Below are positions 1 through 8,037 of a stretch of DNA of 64,000 nucleotides, in pieces; positions within the stretch are counted from its first letter, which is position 1; each line of letters begins with the position of its first letter. The stretch covers positions 4,898,001-4,962,000 of the forward strand of contig NZ_CP134223.1 of the NCBI RefSeq assembly GCF_031599675.1. The letters run 5' to 3'. Made by a program: the position numbers and the translations under genes. Source of the stretch: Paenibacillus pedocola (GTDB lineage: Bacteria; Bacillota; Bacilli; Paenibacillales; Paenibacillaceae). The notes under the pieces were generated by a model, which was not told where the DNA came from, did not search any database, and worked only from the letters and a program-made list of their open reading frames with translations.

Positions 1-412
1 TTAACTTGCTATAAGCAGAAGACTGATCGCCTGTAGGGAAAATAATCAACCCGTCTACCTGGCGCGCGATTAACGTTTCCACATAAGTATTCTCTTTATC
101 AGCATTCTCATCGGCATTGCAGATAATGACCTGAATGCCGCGCAGCGACAGCTCATTTTCGATCGCCCGGATGCACTGGATGGACAAGGAATAGTCAATA
201 TTCGCGACAATGATCCCGACCATGTGGGTACGGTTCTGCTTAAGGCTGCGGGCCAGGCCGTTCGGCTGATAGTTCAGCTCCTCAATCACATCGGCAATCC
301 GGTTCTTCGTGGCCTCGCTCATATATTTAAACCGTTTATTCAAAAATTGCGAGACTGTGCTTTTGGACACTCCCGCTTTTTGAGCAACATCCTCAATCGT
401 TAATTTCTTCAT
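1..412 (-). CDS. LacI-family transcriptional regulator, 3' part missing
   Basis: The first 137 codons are visible; the rest lies beyond the left edge. The N-terminus (MKKLTIEDVAQKAGVSKSTV) is a typical LacI/GalR helix-turn-helix with the hinge-helix motif (NGLARSLK) near residue 55. From about residue 60 it enters the periplasmic-binding-protein-like effector domain (HMVGIIVANIDYSLS). Such proteins bind palindromic operators as dimers and are released or recruited by a sugar or related ligand. The start is supported by a GGAG-type ribosome site just upstream. A long inverted repeat lies 25 bp upstream and may be its operator, the terminator of the upstream sigma/anti-sigma unit, or both. The ligand cannot be told; the nearby glucan locus is 12 kb away, so a link is speculative. 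Confidence 0.9.
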   Translation of the reverse strand, partial: MKKLTIEDVAQKAGVSKSTVSQFLNKRFKYMSEATKNRIADVIEELNYQPNGLARSLKQNRTHMVGIIVANIDYSLSIQCIRAIENELSLRGIQVIICNADENADKENTYVETLIARQVDGLIIFPTGDQSSAYSKL

Positions 413-434
413 TTTTCCGCTCCACTCTGCCTAT

Positions 435-481
435 ATAAAAAAGCCATACCTTTGATATTATCAAAAGTATAGCTTTTTTTT
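435..481. terminator. long AT-rich inverted repeat: terminator, possibly also the lacI operator
   Basis: A near-perfect hairpin is flanked by A/T runs on both sides (six A's at 436-441, eight T's at 474-481), so it can act as a Rho-independent terminator for the anti-sigma gene on the minus strand. Its core, TTTGATATTATCAAA, is a 15-nt palindrome. A TTGATA hexamer on the minus strand (464-459) with a T-rich -10 candidate 17 nt on would place a lacI promoter inside the repeat. That would make the palindrome a possible autoregulatory site. Confidence 0.65.
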
Positions 482-532
482 AGTAAATTATCTAGTAATC
501 AATTATCGGAGCTACAGCTTACGCGAAACTCC

Positions 533-1708
533 TTAGTACTGCTGCTCATACTTCACACCGTATTCTTCAAACCACCAGTCATAGATCCATTGCTGGCCAA
601 GCGGCAGCGTGATTTCAGGTGAGCGTTTCTCGCCGTTTACTTCATAGTGTGCAGTTAGGATCTTACTTTGGATCAAAGTATTCAAGTCGTGGTCTGCAAA
701 CGAGGTCGATTTTTTAGCGCCTGAATCCTTTTGATTTGCAGTGAACTCTCCAGTAAGCAACTGCGATTCGCCGGTTTTAAGATCATACAGCTTGTTATGG
801 GCAATCCACTTCCCGTTATCCCCGGGGGTATAGTACACCAGTAGCAATTCCTCATGCTTCAGGTCGATGGAGATAAATGACTTATAGTTTCCATATTCCT
901 TTTCTACCGTAAATATCTCTGTTGGTGTTACAGTTGCTCCCGCAGCTGCCTTTTGCACGTCAATGACAGACAGCTTCCCTTTGGAATAATTGGCGCGTCC
1001 TTCCCCTAGCGTATATGTGCTGCTAACCAAAATCGCATACTTCCCGGCACCTTCAACTCCCATCAGGTTATAGTATGTTTGTGCCCCACCGGCATAGAGC
1101 GGGAAGGTATAGATGCGTTTTGCTGATGCAGCCGACAGCTCCGGATGACCTTTGGGAGTCAGATAAAGCGAATACGGTTCTGTGTTATGAGTCAGCTTGG
1201 GTTTAGTGTAATTTACTACCGGTGGCGGCGGAGACCAGACAATGCCTGCATCTGTCTCGACTGCACGCGCGTTTGACTTATCTCCGCTAAATGACAAAGG
1301 CATATAATACTTCTGCCCTCCGATTTCGAACTCTGCCGAGCCTACAGGCGGATTATAATCCTTCGCTTCCGCTGATGGAGAAGGTACAGCCGATGGCTGC
1401 ACAGCGGCAGCGGTAGATTTACTGAACAAGGAGGCAATTTGAGCTGCGTAATCCCCCTTGCCGAGGCTCCCAAGCGGCCAGACCAGCACACCGAACAGCA
1501 GGAGGGCCGATAAACCGGCAAGACTGAAGCTTTTGCGTGAAAAGAATCTTCTGCCCGCCGCAGCACGGCTGTCAGCTGCCAGCTCGATCCGGGCCATCAG
1601 CTCCGGGGTGAAGCCGTCCTCCTGAAAAGGACTGCGTCCGGCCTGGCGGTACCATTCCGGCTTTTGATTCGACGTGTTTGCTGATTTCTCAAACTGTTTA
1701 CTCTTCAT
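533..1708 (-). CDS. membrane-anchored anti-sigma factor-like protein
   Basis: This 391-residue protein is encoded directly after, and overlapping by 4 bp (ATGA), an ECF sigma factor. That is the usual arrangement for a cognate anti-sigma factor. It has a short cytoplasmic N-terminus (about 55 residues), one membrane segment around residues 60-80 (LAGLSALLLFGVLVWPLG), and a large outside domain of about 300 residues with an Ala/Pro/Ser-rich stretch after the membrane. No classical zinc anti-sigma HxxxCxxC motif is visible. The outside region is not recognised; it may sense an envelope signal. The ribosome site GGAGGAAC lies inside the last codons of the sigma gene, which suggests translational coupling. 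Function is inferred from position and topology rather than a clear domain match. Confidence 0.75.
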   Translation of the reverse strand: MKSKQFEKSANTSNQKPEWYRQAGRSPFQEDGFTPELMARIELAADSRAAAGRRFFSRKSFSLAGLSALLLFGVLVWPLGSLGKGDYAAQIASLFSKSTAAAVQPSAVPSPSAEAKDYNPPVGSAEFEIGGQKYYMPLSFSGDKSNARAVETDAGIVWSPPPPVVNYTKPKLTHNTEPYSLYLTPKGHPELSAASAKRIYTFPLYAGGAQTYYNLMGVEGAGKYAILVSSTYTLGEGRANYSKGKLSVIDVQKAAAGATVTPTEIFTVEKEYGNYKSFISIDLKHEELLLVYYTPGDNGKWIAHNKLYDLKTGESQLLTGEFTANQKDSGAKKSTSFADHDLNTLIQSKILTAHYEVNGEKRSPEITLPLGQQWIYDWWFEEYGVKYEQQY

Positions 1709-2241
1709 CGTTCCTCCTCCTCAAGCGCCTTTCTCACTTTGTCTCTGGCCCGCGACAGCCGGGATTTGACCGTTCCTTCGGCTACACCGAGCAGTAGAGC
1801 CATTTCCGCGGTGGACAGTTCCTGCTGAATCTCCAGCACCAGTACCTCCCTGTGCTTATCCGGCAGCTCCATAATCAGCTCCCAGATCCGGCTTACATAC
1901 TGGTTGCTGATCGCTTCCTTTTCCGCAGACATCGCTTGGCGTACTCCCTGCTCGCTTCCAAGCGGGGCAAACCTGCGCCAAAAGCTGCTCCGTCTCCAGC
2001 TGAATGCCGTATTGCGGGTGATCGTCAGCAGCCAGGTTTTCAGGGTGGCGTTGCCGCGGTATTTTCCGATGCTCCGGTAAGCTTTCAGGAACACCTCCTG
2101 GCTGATGTCATTCGCCTGCTCGCGGCTGCGGGTCAGGAAAAACGCATAATGCCACACATCCGAGCCGTACGTCTCCATCATCTCCCGAAGCGTCATGGAC
2201 GGCGCATAGGCCACGGCATAAGGTAATTCTTCACTGTGCAT
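1705..2241 (-). CDS. ECF-type RNA polymerase sigma factor
   Basis: This 178-residue protein has the two ECF domains. Region 2 includes the conserved DISQEVFLKAYRSIGKYRG stretch at about residues 47-65, and region 4 carries the helix-turn-helix (LSTAEMALLLGVAEGTVKSR) near the C-terminus. It directs RNA polymerase to a small set of promoters until held back by its anti-sigma partner encoded next. A longer reading frame begins at 2433, but the ATG at 2241 gives the normal ECF length and has a GAGGTGA ribosome site about 10 nt upstream. A GGAACC-N16-GTC element just upstream resembles an ECF promoter, so the pair probably controls itself. Target genes cannot be read from this window. Confidence 0.9.
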   Translation of the reverse strand: MHSEELPYAVAYAPSMTLREMMETYGSDVWHYAFFLTRSREQANDISQEVFLKAYRSIGKYRGNATLKTWLLTITRNTAFSWRRSSFWRRFAPLGSEQGVRQAMSAEKEAISNQYVSRIWELIMELPDKHREVLVLEIQQELSTAEMALLLGVAEGTVKSRLSRARDKVRKALEEEER

Positions 2242-2267
2242 GTTCTCTCTCACCTCTCGCCCAATAA

Positions 2268-2292
2268 GACTCACCAGGCTGCAATTGGTTCC
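2268..2292 (-). promoter_or_regulatory. candidate ECF-type promoter of the sigma/anti-sigma pair
   Basis: On the minus strand GGAACC (2292-2287) is followed after exactly 16 nt by GTC (2270-2268). This matches the general GGAAC / GTC form of ECF-dependent promoters. Transcription would begin near 2261, leaving a short leader before the ribosome site. Which sigma factor uses it is inferred from the usual autoregulation of ECF operons. Confidence 0.5.
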
Positions 2293-2581
2293 CTCAATTT
2301 TCCTATATTCTATGTAAACATCCGAAGGGGCCGGTAATGGCGGTAATATTTCATAATAGCTTACATGCATCCGATACCGTTCACCAGAGCGCTGGCGAAT
2401 CAGGCGGGGATTAGCGACAAACCTTACCAGCATGATAACAGCAATTGCAGGAACAGGGTACAGGGGATTGCAAATTCCACTGATGGAGAAGTGATCTTAA
2501 AGAATAGTTCATCTGCACCGAAAAGGCGGATAGTCAGCTGCTTGGGGAAATTATTTCATGCAAATGATGGGTGCCGGGTGC
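2293..2581. other. intergenic region between comEC and the sigma gene
   Basis: No supported gene is present. No strong hairpin terminator for comEC is visible, so some read-through into the sigma operon is possible. The longer frame that would start the sigma gene at 2433 lacks a ribosome site. Confidence 0.5.
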
Positions 2582-5209
2582 TTAAAGCTTATGCCTCACC
2601 CTTACCCCTTCCTTCCGTACCCTGAGCTGAATCTCTCCCTGCAGATCCGTCCGGTATACCGCCGCAGCCGAGTCTGACAATCGTTCCAATACACCGGCAT
2701 TGGGGTGCCCGTACAGATTGTTGACCCCGGCAGAGATCACCGCTGCAGCGGGATTCCAGAACTTCAGCCAGGCTGCACTTGTTGCGGTTTTGCTGCCGTG
2801 GTGCGCTACTTTCAGCACGTCGATAGGCCCGCTTTCACCTATTCCGGACTGCTGCCCCGCTTGAATAATGTCTTCCTCCGCCGCCTCATCCATATCTCCA
2901 GTAAAAAGAAAGCTGTGGCCGTTCATCTCCAGCCGGAATGCGACAGATTCGTGATTCTGGTCCTCGACTTCATGGAGTAGTGTATGACTATCCTCCTGTG
3001 GCTCCGGCCAAAGGAAAAACAACCGCGTCTCATCATCCGGAGCAAGCATCTGCCCCTGATGTACGGCGTACATCCGGACACCCTGCGCAAGCGCCGTATC
3101 CATCAGTTCGCCATACGCTTCTGTGCCGGTCAGCGTTCCGTTGAACAGCAGTGCCGAGACTGGCATGCCTTCCAGTACAGCCTGCAGCCCGCCCGCGTGA
3201 TCCTGATCGCCATGGGTTAATATCACTGCGTCCAGCTGGTGGATGCCCCGCTGCTTCAGCAAGGGCAGCAGCGTTTTGGCACCGATCTCAAACGGGCTGC
3301 GGCGGATGCGCCATTCTCCCCGGTCCCCGAAGCTAACCGTCCCCCCGCCGTCGACCAGAATATGCGCTCCCTCCGGTGTAGTAATCAGGATGCTGTCACC
3401 CTGGCCCACATCCAGATAGCTGATAGCCCCCTCGCCAGCACTCAGTTCCTCCGCATAATAGCCTCTGTACAGCAGGAGCGCTATCCCGGCGGCGCATAGC
3501 ACAGCAGCCGGACCACTCCAGCGGGATGAACCCGGAATGGGGAACGGCTGATGAGGCGATAACGCTCCGCCCCTTCTGGCTTTGTGATGGAGTCGACTAT
3601 CGTCCCCCGGGTGTTCGAGCTCTGACAACGGTCTGGTTTCATCCTCCATGTACTGGGGAGCGACTCTAGCTTCTGTCCGCTGCTTCAGGATATACAGCAG
3701 GCCATAGAGCAGCATGTAATAAACGCAAATCCATAATAGTGAAGGTGAACCCCAGATCAGAACTCCCGCACTAAATCCGTTCACCCGCTTCACCCCTGCA
3801 AACGTTGCGTTATTCAAAAACTCGGCAAACCGTACAATGACAAGTGCTCCCTCGTTCCAGAACCGTCCTAGCAGCAGCGTCAGCGTTCCGAGCGGCAGCA
3901 CCAGAAAAGTGATAAACGGAACGAGCAGCAGATTTGCGAGAAAGGACAGCAGCGAAAATTGATTAAAATAATAGATTGTGAGCGGAAAAGAGACCAGCTG
4001 CGCGATTAATGTAACCGAAACGGTGCTGCCCAGCCACCTGGGAAGACGTCTAAACAAAGGCGCGGCCAGAGGCGTGTACACCATGAGCCCCGCCGTTACC
4101 AGAAAGGACAGCTGAAAGCTGACACTGAGCAGAAGATAGGGATTCCAGACCAGCATCAGCAGCGCTGAAGCAGCCAAGATGTTCATCCCGTCCTTAAGCA
4201 GGCCGAACCTGGCGGCCAGCAAGGCGATCATGCTCATCAGCCCGGCGCGAACAATCGACGGCCCGGCACCGGACAGCAGTACATATACCGGAACAAGCAG
4301 CAAGGTTATCGTTATAGCCGTTTCTCTGGTAACGCGGCAGCGGCGCAGGACAAATAAGATCACCCCGACGTAAACAGCAACATGCATCCCCGAGATGGCC
4401 AGAATATGCGTCAGGCCCAGCTGCGAGAACTGCTTGAAGGTTTCCGGATCCAGATCCTTCTGGATTCCTATGACCAGACCCTTCATATATCCGGCATGCG
4501 CCCCATGAAATAAGCGGTCCATCTCTGCACCGAGCACAGCGCGTGCCGCATCATTCCAGCGCAGGATACTGGAAGGCCCCCATGATACCGGAGGTTTATC
4601 CTTAACGCTGGCCGTTCCCGCCCCTTTTAGCAGCCAGTGGATTTTCTGGGTCAGCAGATATGCACGGTAGTCGAATCCGCCAAAATTCCGCGCCGCCTGC
4701 GGCTGCTCCAGCTCTCCTTCAATGACTACCCTGTCTCCCCGCTGCCATCCGGCAGCCACGGCGATTTCACTTTCAGCCTGGAGCTTAACTTGCACGGCGA
4801 CAAGTTCACCTGCTGCGTCTTTTACCTGACCCTCCTGCTGATCCATTCCGATCTGGGACAGCTTTACCGTAAAATCCACCCGGTCCCCGTCCCGATCCAC
4901 CGGAGATGTTATAACACCTGCGGCTGTAACGTAAATCTCATTCAATTCGATTGCCGGTTTTCCCAGCGCCTCCGGCAGCAGGCTGACATTGCGGGCCTCG
5001 CTCCATTCCCAATACAGGGCTGCTGCAGCAATTGCCAGACCGAACACCGCTGCTGTTCTCCAGCGTATCCCCCCGCTGATTGCCCAGATCCCGACCAGCA
5101 GCAAACAGCCGGCGATGTAGATCAGCAGTCCGTGACCGGAGAATAAGCAGCCTGCCGAGCTGCCGGCAATCCAGCAGATTGTGAAGCTTAAGAGCGGCCT
5201 TCTGTTCAT
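2582..5209 (-). CDS. comEC: ComEC/Rec2 DNA uptake channel
   Basis: ComEC forms the membrane channel through which single-stranded DNA enters competent cells. The 875-residue product has N-terminal membrane helices with a DUF4131-type outside domain (about residues 1-220). The Competence domain with many membrane helices follows (about 230-520; LGLTHILAISGMHVAVYVGV is characteristic). The C-terminal metallo-beta-lactamase-like domain has the metal motif HGDQDHAGG at about 666-674. Two ATGs lie 6 nt apart; the upstream one (5215) abuts the GGAGG, so the ATG at 5209, spaced 6 nt from it, is preferred. It follows comEB in the usual comE order, but a strong terminator separates the two. Length matches the Gram-positive form that carries the beta-lactamase-like domain. 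Confidence 0.95.
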   Translation of the reverse strand: MNRRPLLSFTICWIAGSSAGCLFSGHGLLIYIAGCLLLVGIWAISGGIRWRTAAVFGLAIAAAALYWEWSEARNVSLLPEALGKPAIELNEIYVTAAGVITSPVDRDGDRVDFTVKLSQIGMDQQEGQVKDAAGELVAVQVKLQAESEIAVAAGWQRGDRVVIEGELEQPQAARNFGGFDYRAYLLTQKIHWLLKGAGTASVKDKPPVSWGPSSILRWNDAARAVLGAEMDRLFHGAHAGYMKGLVIGIQKDLDPETFKQFSQLGLTHILAISGMHVAVYVGVILFVLRRCRVTRETAITITLLLVPVYVLLSGAGPSIVRAGLMSMIALLAARFGLLKDGMNILAASALLMLVWNPYLLLSVSFQLSFLVTAGLMVYTPLAAPLFRRLPRWLGSTVSVTLIAQLVSFPLTIYYFNQFSLLSFLANLLLVPFITFLVLPLGTLTLLLGRFWNEGALVIVRFAEFLNNATFAGVKRVNGFSAGVLIWGSPSLLWICVYYMLLYGLLYILKQRTEARVAPQYMEDETRPLSELEHPGDDSRLHHKARRGGALSPHQPFPIPGSSRWSGPAAVLCAAGIALLLYRGYYAEELSAGEGAISYLDVGQGDSILITTPEGAHILVDGGGTVSFGDRGEWRIRRSPFEIGAKTLLPLLKQRGIHQLDAVILTHGDQDHAGGLQAVLEGMPVSALLFNGTLTGTEAYGELMDTALAQGVRMYAVHQGQMLAPDDETRLFFLWPEPQEDSHTLLHEVEDQNHESVAFRLEMNGHSFLFTGDMDEAAEEDIIQAGQQSGIGESGPIDVLKVAHHGSKTATSAAWLKFWNPAAAVISAGVNNLYGHPNAGVLERLSDSAAAVYRTDLQGEIQLRVRKEGVRVRHKL

Positions 5210-5240
5210 GAACATCCTCCTTCTGTAATCGCCTGTTCAC

Positions 5241-5288
5241 AAAAAAAGAACCTCTGCATACGCAAACATAGCGTGTGCAGAGGTTCTT
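5241..5288 (-). terminator. Rho-independent terminator after comEB
   Basis: A long hairpin (left arm 5246-5263, right arm 5271-5288) is followed on the minus strand by seven T's (A-run 5241-5247). It lies between comEB and comEC, so comEC needs read-through or its own promoter. Confidence 0.85.
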
Positions 5289-5331
5289 CCCCTGAAGCTT
5301 ATTCTTACTCCGGCTGCGGCAGCGCCGCCGG

Positions 5332-5850
5332 TTATTCTGATACAGTGATCATGGTCTCCTTCGGCGGCTCATAGTTCTCCAATTGGCGGAACACGATCCC
5401 CTTGGAGCCCAGCATGGCCTCTACCTTCTCCATATCCTTGCGGTAAGGACGCAGATAGACGATCTCCACAATGCCGCTGTTAGCCAGCATATTAGCGCAG
5501 GTCCAGCACGGCTCATCTGTGACATAGACTGTACTGCCTTCCCGGTCACTCCGGTCGGTGAACAGCAGCAGATTCTGCTCAGCATGAATTGTGCGGATAC
5601 AGCGCTGCTTCTTCACCATCGTCTCTACGCCGCCAACGATCTCCCGCTCATATTGCTCAGAGACCATACAGCCAGCTTCCGAGCAGTCCGGAACACCCAT
5701 GGGTGCGCCGTTATAGGCAGTGCCCAGCAGCTTCTTACCTTGCACCAGCACAGCGCCGACATGGCGGCGGGGGCAGCGTGAGCGGGTGGAGACCATGCAG
5801 GCAATGTCCATGAAGTATGTATCCCAGTTCTTACGGTAGGCCACAGTCAT
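5332..5850 (-). CDS. comEB: deoxycytidylate deaminase family protein ComEB
   Basis: This 172-residue member of the zinc-dependent cytidine/dCMP deaminase family would convert dCMP to dUMP. The zinc site is visible as HAEQN (His and catalytic Glu) and DEPCWTCANML (two Cys ligands). The region CPRRHVGAVLVQGKKLLGTAYNG is typical of dCMP deaminases. It sits between comEA and comEC as in Bacillus, where the gene is in the competence operon although DNA uptake does not need it. The start at 5850 is chosen because GTGGAG lies 7 nt upstream; the ATG at 5871 has no ribosome site. Confidence 0.93.
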   Translation of the reverse strand: MTVAYRKNWDTYFMDIACMVSTRSRCPRRHVGAVLVQGKKLLGTAYNGAPMGVPDCSEAGCMVSEQYEREIVGGVETMVKKQRCIRTIHAEQNLLLFTDRSDREGSTVYVTDEPCWTCANMLANSGIVEIVYLRPYRKDMEKVEAMLGSKGIVFRQLENYEPPKETMITVSE

Positions 5851-6306
5851 CAGCAATCTCCACTTCCTCATAAATAGTTGTTCATTATTGTACCATAATG
5901 CTGCATTCTTTCACTATAAAGCATGTCCGGTAAACAGCCTGCTCAGGACGTTTCCGGTGAAAAGTTGATTTCTCACTGCAGCTGCATTCTATACACTTAT
6001 AACCGCTGAGACTAATTTGAAAAAGAATTTAACTGCACTTCATACACTTGCTTATCACATTATCCAGCCGTAAACGGTACACAGCCCATTCCAAATGTAC
6101 AAAATACAATTACAGCTAGAAATCAGCTGAATTGATGCTTTTTAACTGCAGCCAGATACAGTTATCGTACTAACCGAGTCTATAGTTCTCTGCTTCGAGC
6201 TAAATGACCACCGGATGTGTGGTGAAATGGCCGACAATGGAACTATAAACTACTCCAAGGGCGATTGCTCCAGTTCCCGTCAATATAACACACGGAGCTT
6301 TCTGCC
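5851..6306. repeat. comEB-comEA intergenic region with degenerate repeats
   Basis: No gene is seen in these 456 bp. Three related motifs start at 5975 (ACTGCAGCTGCATTCTATAC), 6032 (ACTGCACTTCATACACTTGC) and 6145 (ACTGCAGCCAGATACAGTTA). Spacings of 57 and 113 nt are near multiples of 57, which suggests a decayed tandem array with an unrecognisable third copy. Many are followed by an ATACA-type string. No coding potential or clear RNA fold is evident. Confidence 0.4.
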
Positions 6307-6933
6307 TCAAAAAACAACCAGCGACTCCAGTTGCTCCAGCATCTTCGGGCCGATCCCTTTCACCTTACCCAAATCGGCTAAGCTGCGGAACGCCCCTGTA
6401 CTGCTGCGGTAGTCGATGATCGCCTGCGCTTTCTTCTCCCCGATGCCCGGCAGGTTCATCAGCGCTTGGGCATCTGCTGTGTTCACATTTATCCTGCCGT
6501 CCGCCGCTGGTGGGACTGCAGCAGGGGGTGCCGTACTTACAATGGTTTCAGCCGCTGTGCTGCTTGCGCCTCCACCGCTACCCGCCGATCCAGCCGACAC
6601 ACTCCCGCTCACTGCACCTGAAACTGCGGCTCCGCTGCCCGCTGCTGCACCGTCAGCCACTGATCCGCCCGCGCTACCGCTTACGGCATCCGATGCCCCG
6701 GCCTCGTTATCCACGTCGCTTTCTAACGCACCATTACCGGAAGCAACGTTACGAGCAACACCACCTTCTCCTGTTTCCGCCCCACCATCTCCCGCCCCCA
6801 AAACCTGCGCCATTCCGGCGTTCAGCGTCTCCCAGCCTGCGATCCCCTCTTCTGCCCTGTGGTCCGCAGCCCAGATCAATCCTCCGCCCAGCAGCGCGGC
6901 AGCGATCACAGAACCGATCATTCTTTTGTTCAT
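6307..6933 (-). CDS. comEA: ComEA-like competence DNA receptor
   Basis: ComEA is a membrane-anchored protein that binds incoming double-stranded DNA outside the cell. The 208-residue product has one N-terminal membrane segment (residues about 5-22). A very long low-complexity linker rich in Ala, Gly and Ser follows. The C-terminus carries the paired helix-hairpin-helix DNA-binding domain (NVNTADAQALMNLPGIGEKK at about 148-167, continuing GKVKGIGPKMLEQLESL). The SLBB domain that precedes the HhH in Bacillus ComEA is not recognisable. ATG 6933 is chosen because AAGGAGG lies 8 nt upstream; the ATG at 6951 precedes that site. It is divergent from comER. Confidence 0.92.
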   Translation of the reverse strand: MNKRMIGSVIAAALLGGGLIWAADHRAEEGIAGWETLNAGMAQVLGAGDGGAETGEGGVARNVASGNGALESDVDNEAGASDAVSGSAGGSVADGAAAGSGAAVSGAVSGSVSAGSAGSGGGASSTAAETIVSTAPPAAVPPAADGRINVNTADAQALMNLPGIGEKKAQAIIDYRSSTGAFRSLADLGKVKGIGPKMLEQLESLVVF

Positions 6934-7073
6934 CAAGCCGTCCTCCTTCATCTAACTGGAATTTTATTCAAAAATACGTTTAAAACCTGTCATTTGTCCA
7001 AGACTGACCCGCATACATTTAACGAAGAGTATTCCTGTAAGCCCAGCAACATAAGAAAGGAGGTAACCACAGG

Positions 7074-7925
7074 ATGAAAGTGGGATTTATCGGAACAGGC
7101 AGCATGGGCGGTCTGCTCATTGAGACCTTTCTTAGTTCGGGAGCACTTGATCCATGTGATGTGCTGGCCAGTAACCGCAGCCCGGGCAAGCTGCTGGAGC
7201 TCAAGAAGCTTCACCCCGGTATTACGGTTTGCGCAAACAACAGCGAAACCGCGTCAGGAAGCGATATTGTCTTTTTATGTGTCAAACCTCTGCAGTTCAA
7301 AACACTAAGTGATGAAATTGCTCCTTGTCTGCGCAGCGAGCAAATAGTGGTATCCATTACAAGTCCTGTCCAGCTCTACCATCTGGAATCCGTTCTGCCT
7401 TCCAAAGTTGCCAAGATTATTCCCAGCATCACTCATTCCGTCAAGAGCGGGACTTCTCTTTGCATCTTCGGCAGCAGGTTAAATAAAAAAGACAGACTGA
7501 TGCTGCTCCAGCTATTATCATTTATTGGCATCCCTGCGGAAATCCCTGAGAGTCATACCCGGATTGCCTCTGATTTCTCCAGCTGCGGTCCGGCGTTCCT
7601 CAGCTATTTTCTGGAACGGTGGATTGAAGCGGCTGTAGAAGCGACCGGCATCGACGAGGCACTGGTCAGCCGGCTGGCCGGTGAAATGCTGCTTGGTACA
7701 GGCAAGCTGCTGACGGAAGGGGGGTTCACTCCCCAGGAGCTGCAGGAACGGGTTGCCGTCCGCGGAGGAATTACGGCGGAGGCACTGAACCACCTGCGTT
7801 CCAGCCTGGAAGGCGTATTCGAACGGCTGATCACCACAACTCACGACAAATACAATGAGGATCTGCACAGGCTGGATGCTCTCTTTGGCCAGAGCGGGAT
7901 CATTCAAGGTCCATTGGACCGCTAG
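7074..7925 (+). CDS. comER: ComER, pyrroline-5-carboxylate reductase-like protein
   Basis: This 283-residue protein belongs to the pyrroline-5-carboxylate reductase (ProC) superfamily. It has an N-terminal Rossmann fold (MKVGFIGTGSMGGLLIETF) with the GxGxMG nucleotide motif and a C-terminal helical dimer domain (about 165-270, including the GGITAEAL stretch typical of ProC). Its position back-to-back with comEA identifies it as ComER, the divergent member of the comE locus in Bacillus. Its biochemical role is not settled, and it may be a true reductase. AAAGGAGG stands about 12 nt before the ATG. The two opposite promoters must share the 140-bp gap to comEA. Confidence 0.9.
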   Translation: MKVGFIGTGSMGGLLIETFLSSGALDPCDVLASNRSPGKLLELKKLHPGITVCANNSETASGSDIVFLCVKPLQFKTLSDEIAPCLRSEQIVVSITSPVQLYHLESVLPSKVAKIIPSITHSVKSGTSLCIFGSRLNKKDRLMLLQLLSFIGIPAEIPESHTRIASDFSSCGPAFLSYFLERWIEAAVEATGIDEALVSRLAGEMLLGTGKLLTEGGFTPQELQERVAVRGGITAEALNHLRSSLEGVFERLITTTHDKYNEDLHRLDALFGQSGIIQGPLDR

Positions 7926-7982
7926 TCGACTCTTGTAAGGAAAGCCATTTCCAGTTCCTGCGTCCGTTCATATGGCAAGAAA

Positions 7983-8020
7983 CAAAAACCCGCAGCACGG
8001 AATCATCCGTAGCTGCGGGT
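7983..8020 (-). terminator. Rho-independent terminator of leuS
   Basis: A strong GC-rich hairpin (ACCCGCAGCACGGA / TCCGT-A-GCTGCGGGT with an ATCA loop) is followed on the minus strand by TTTTTGTTT. It lies just after the leuS stop codon. On the plus strand no T-run follows, so it serves leuS rather than comER. Confidence 0.9.
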
Positions 8021-8037
8021 AGAGTTGCGTTCTTCGC

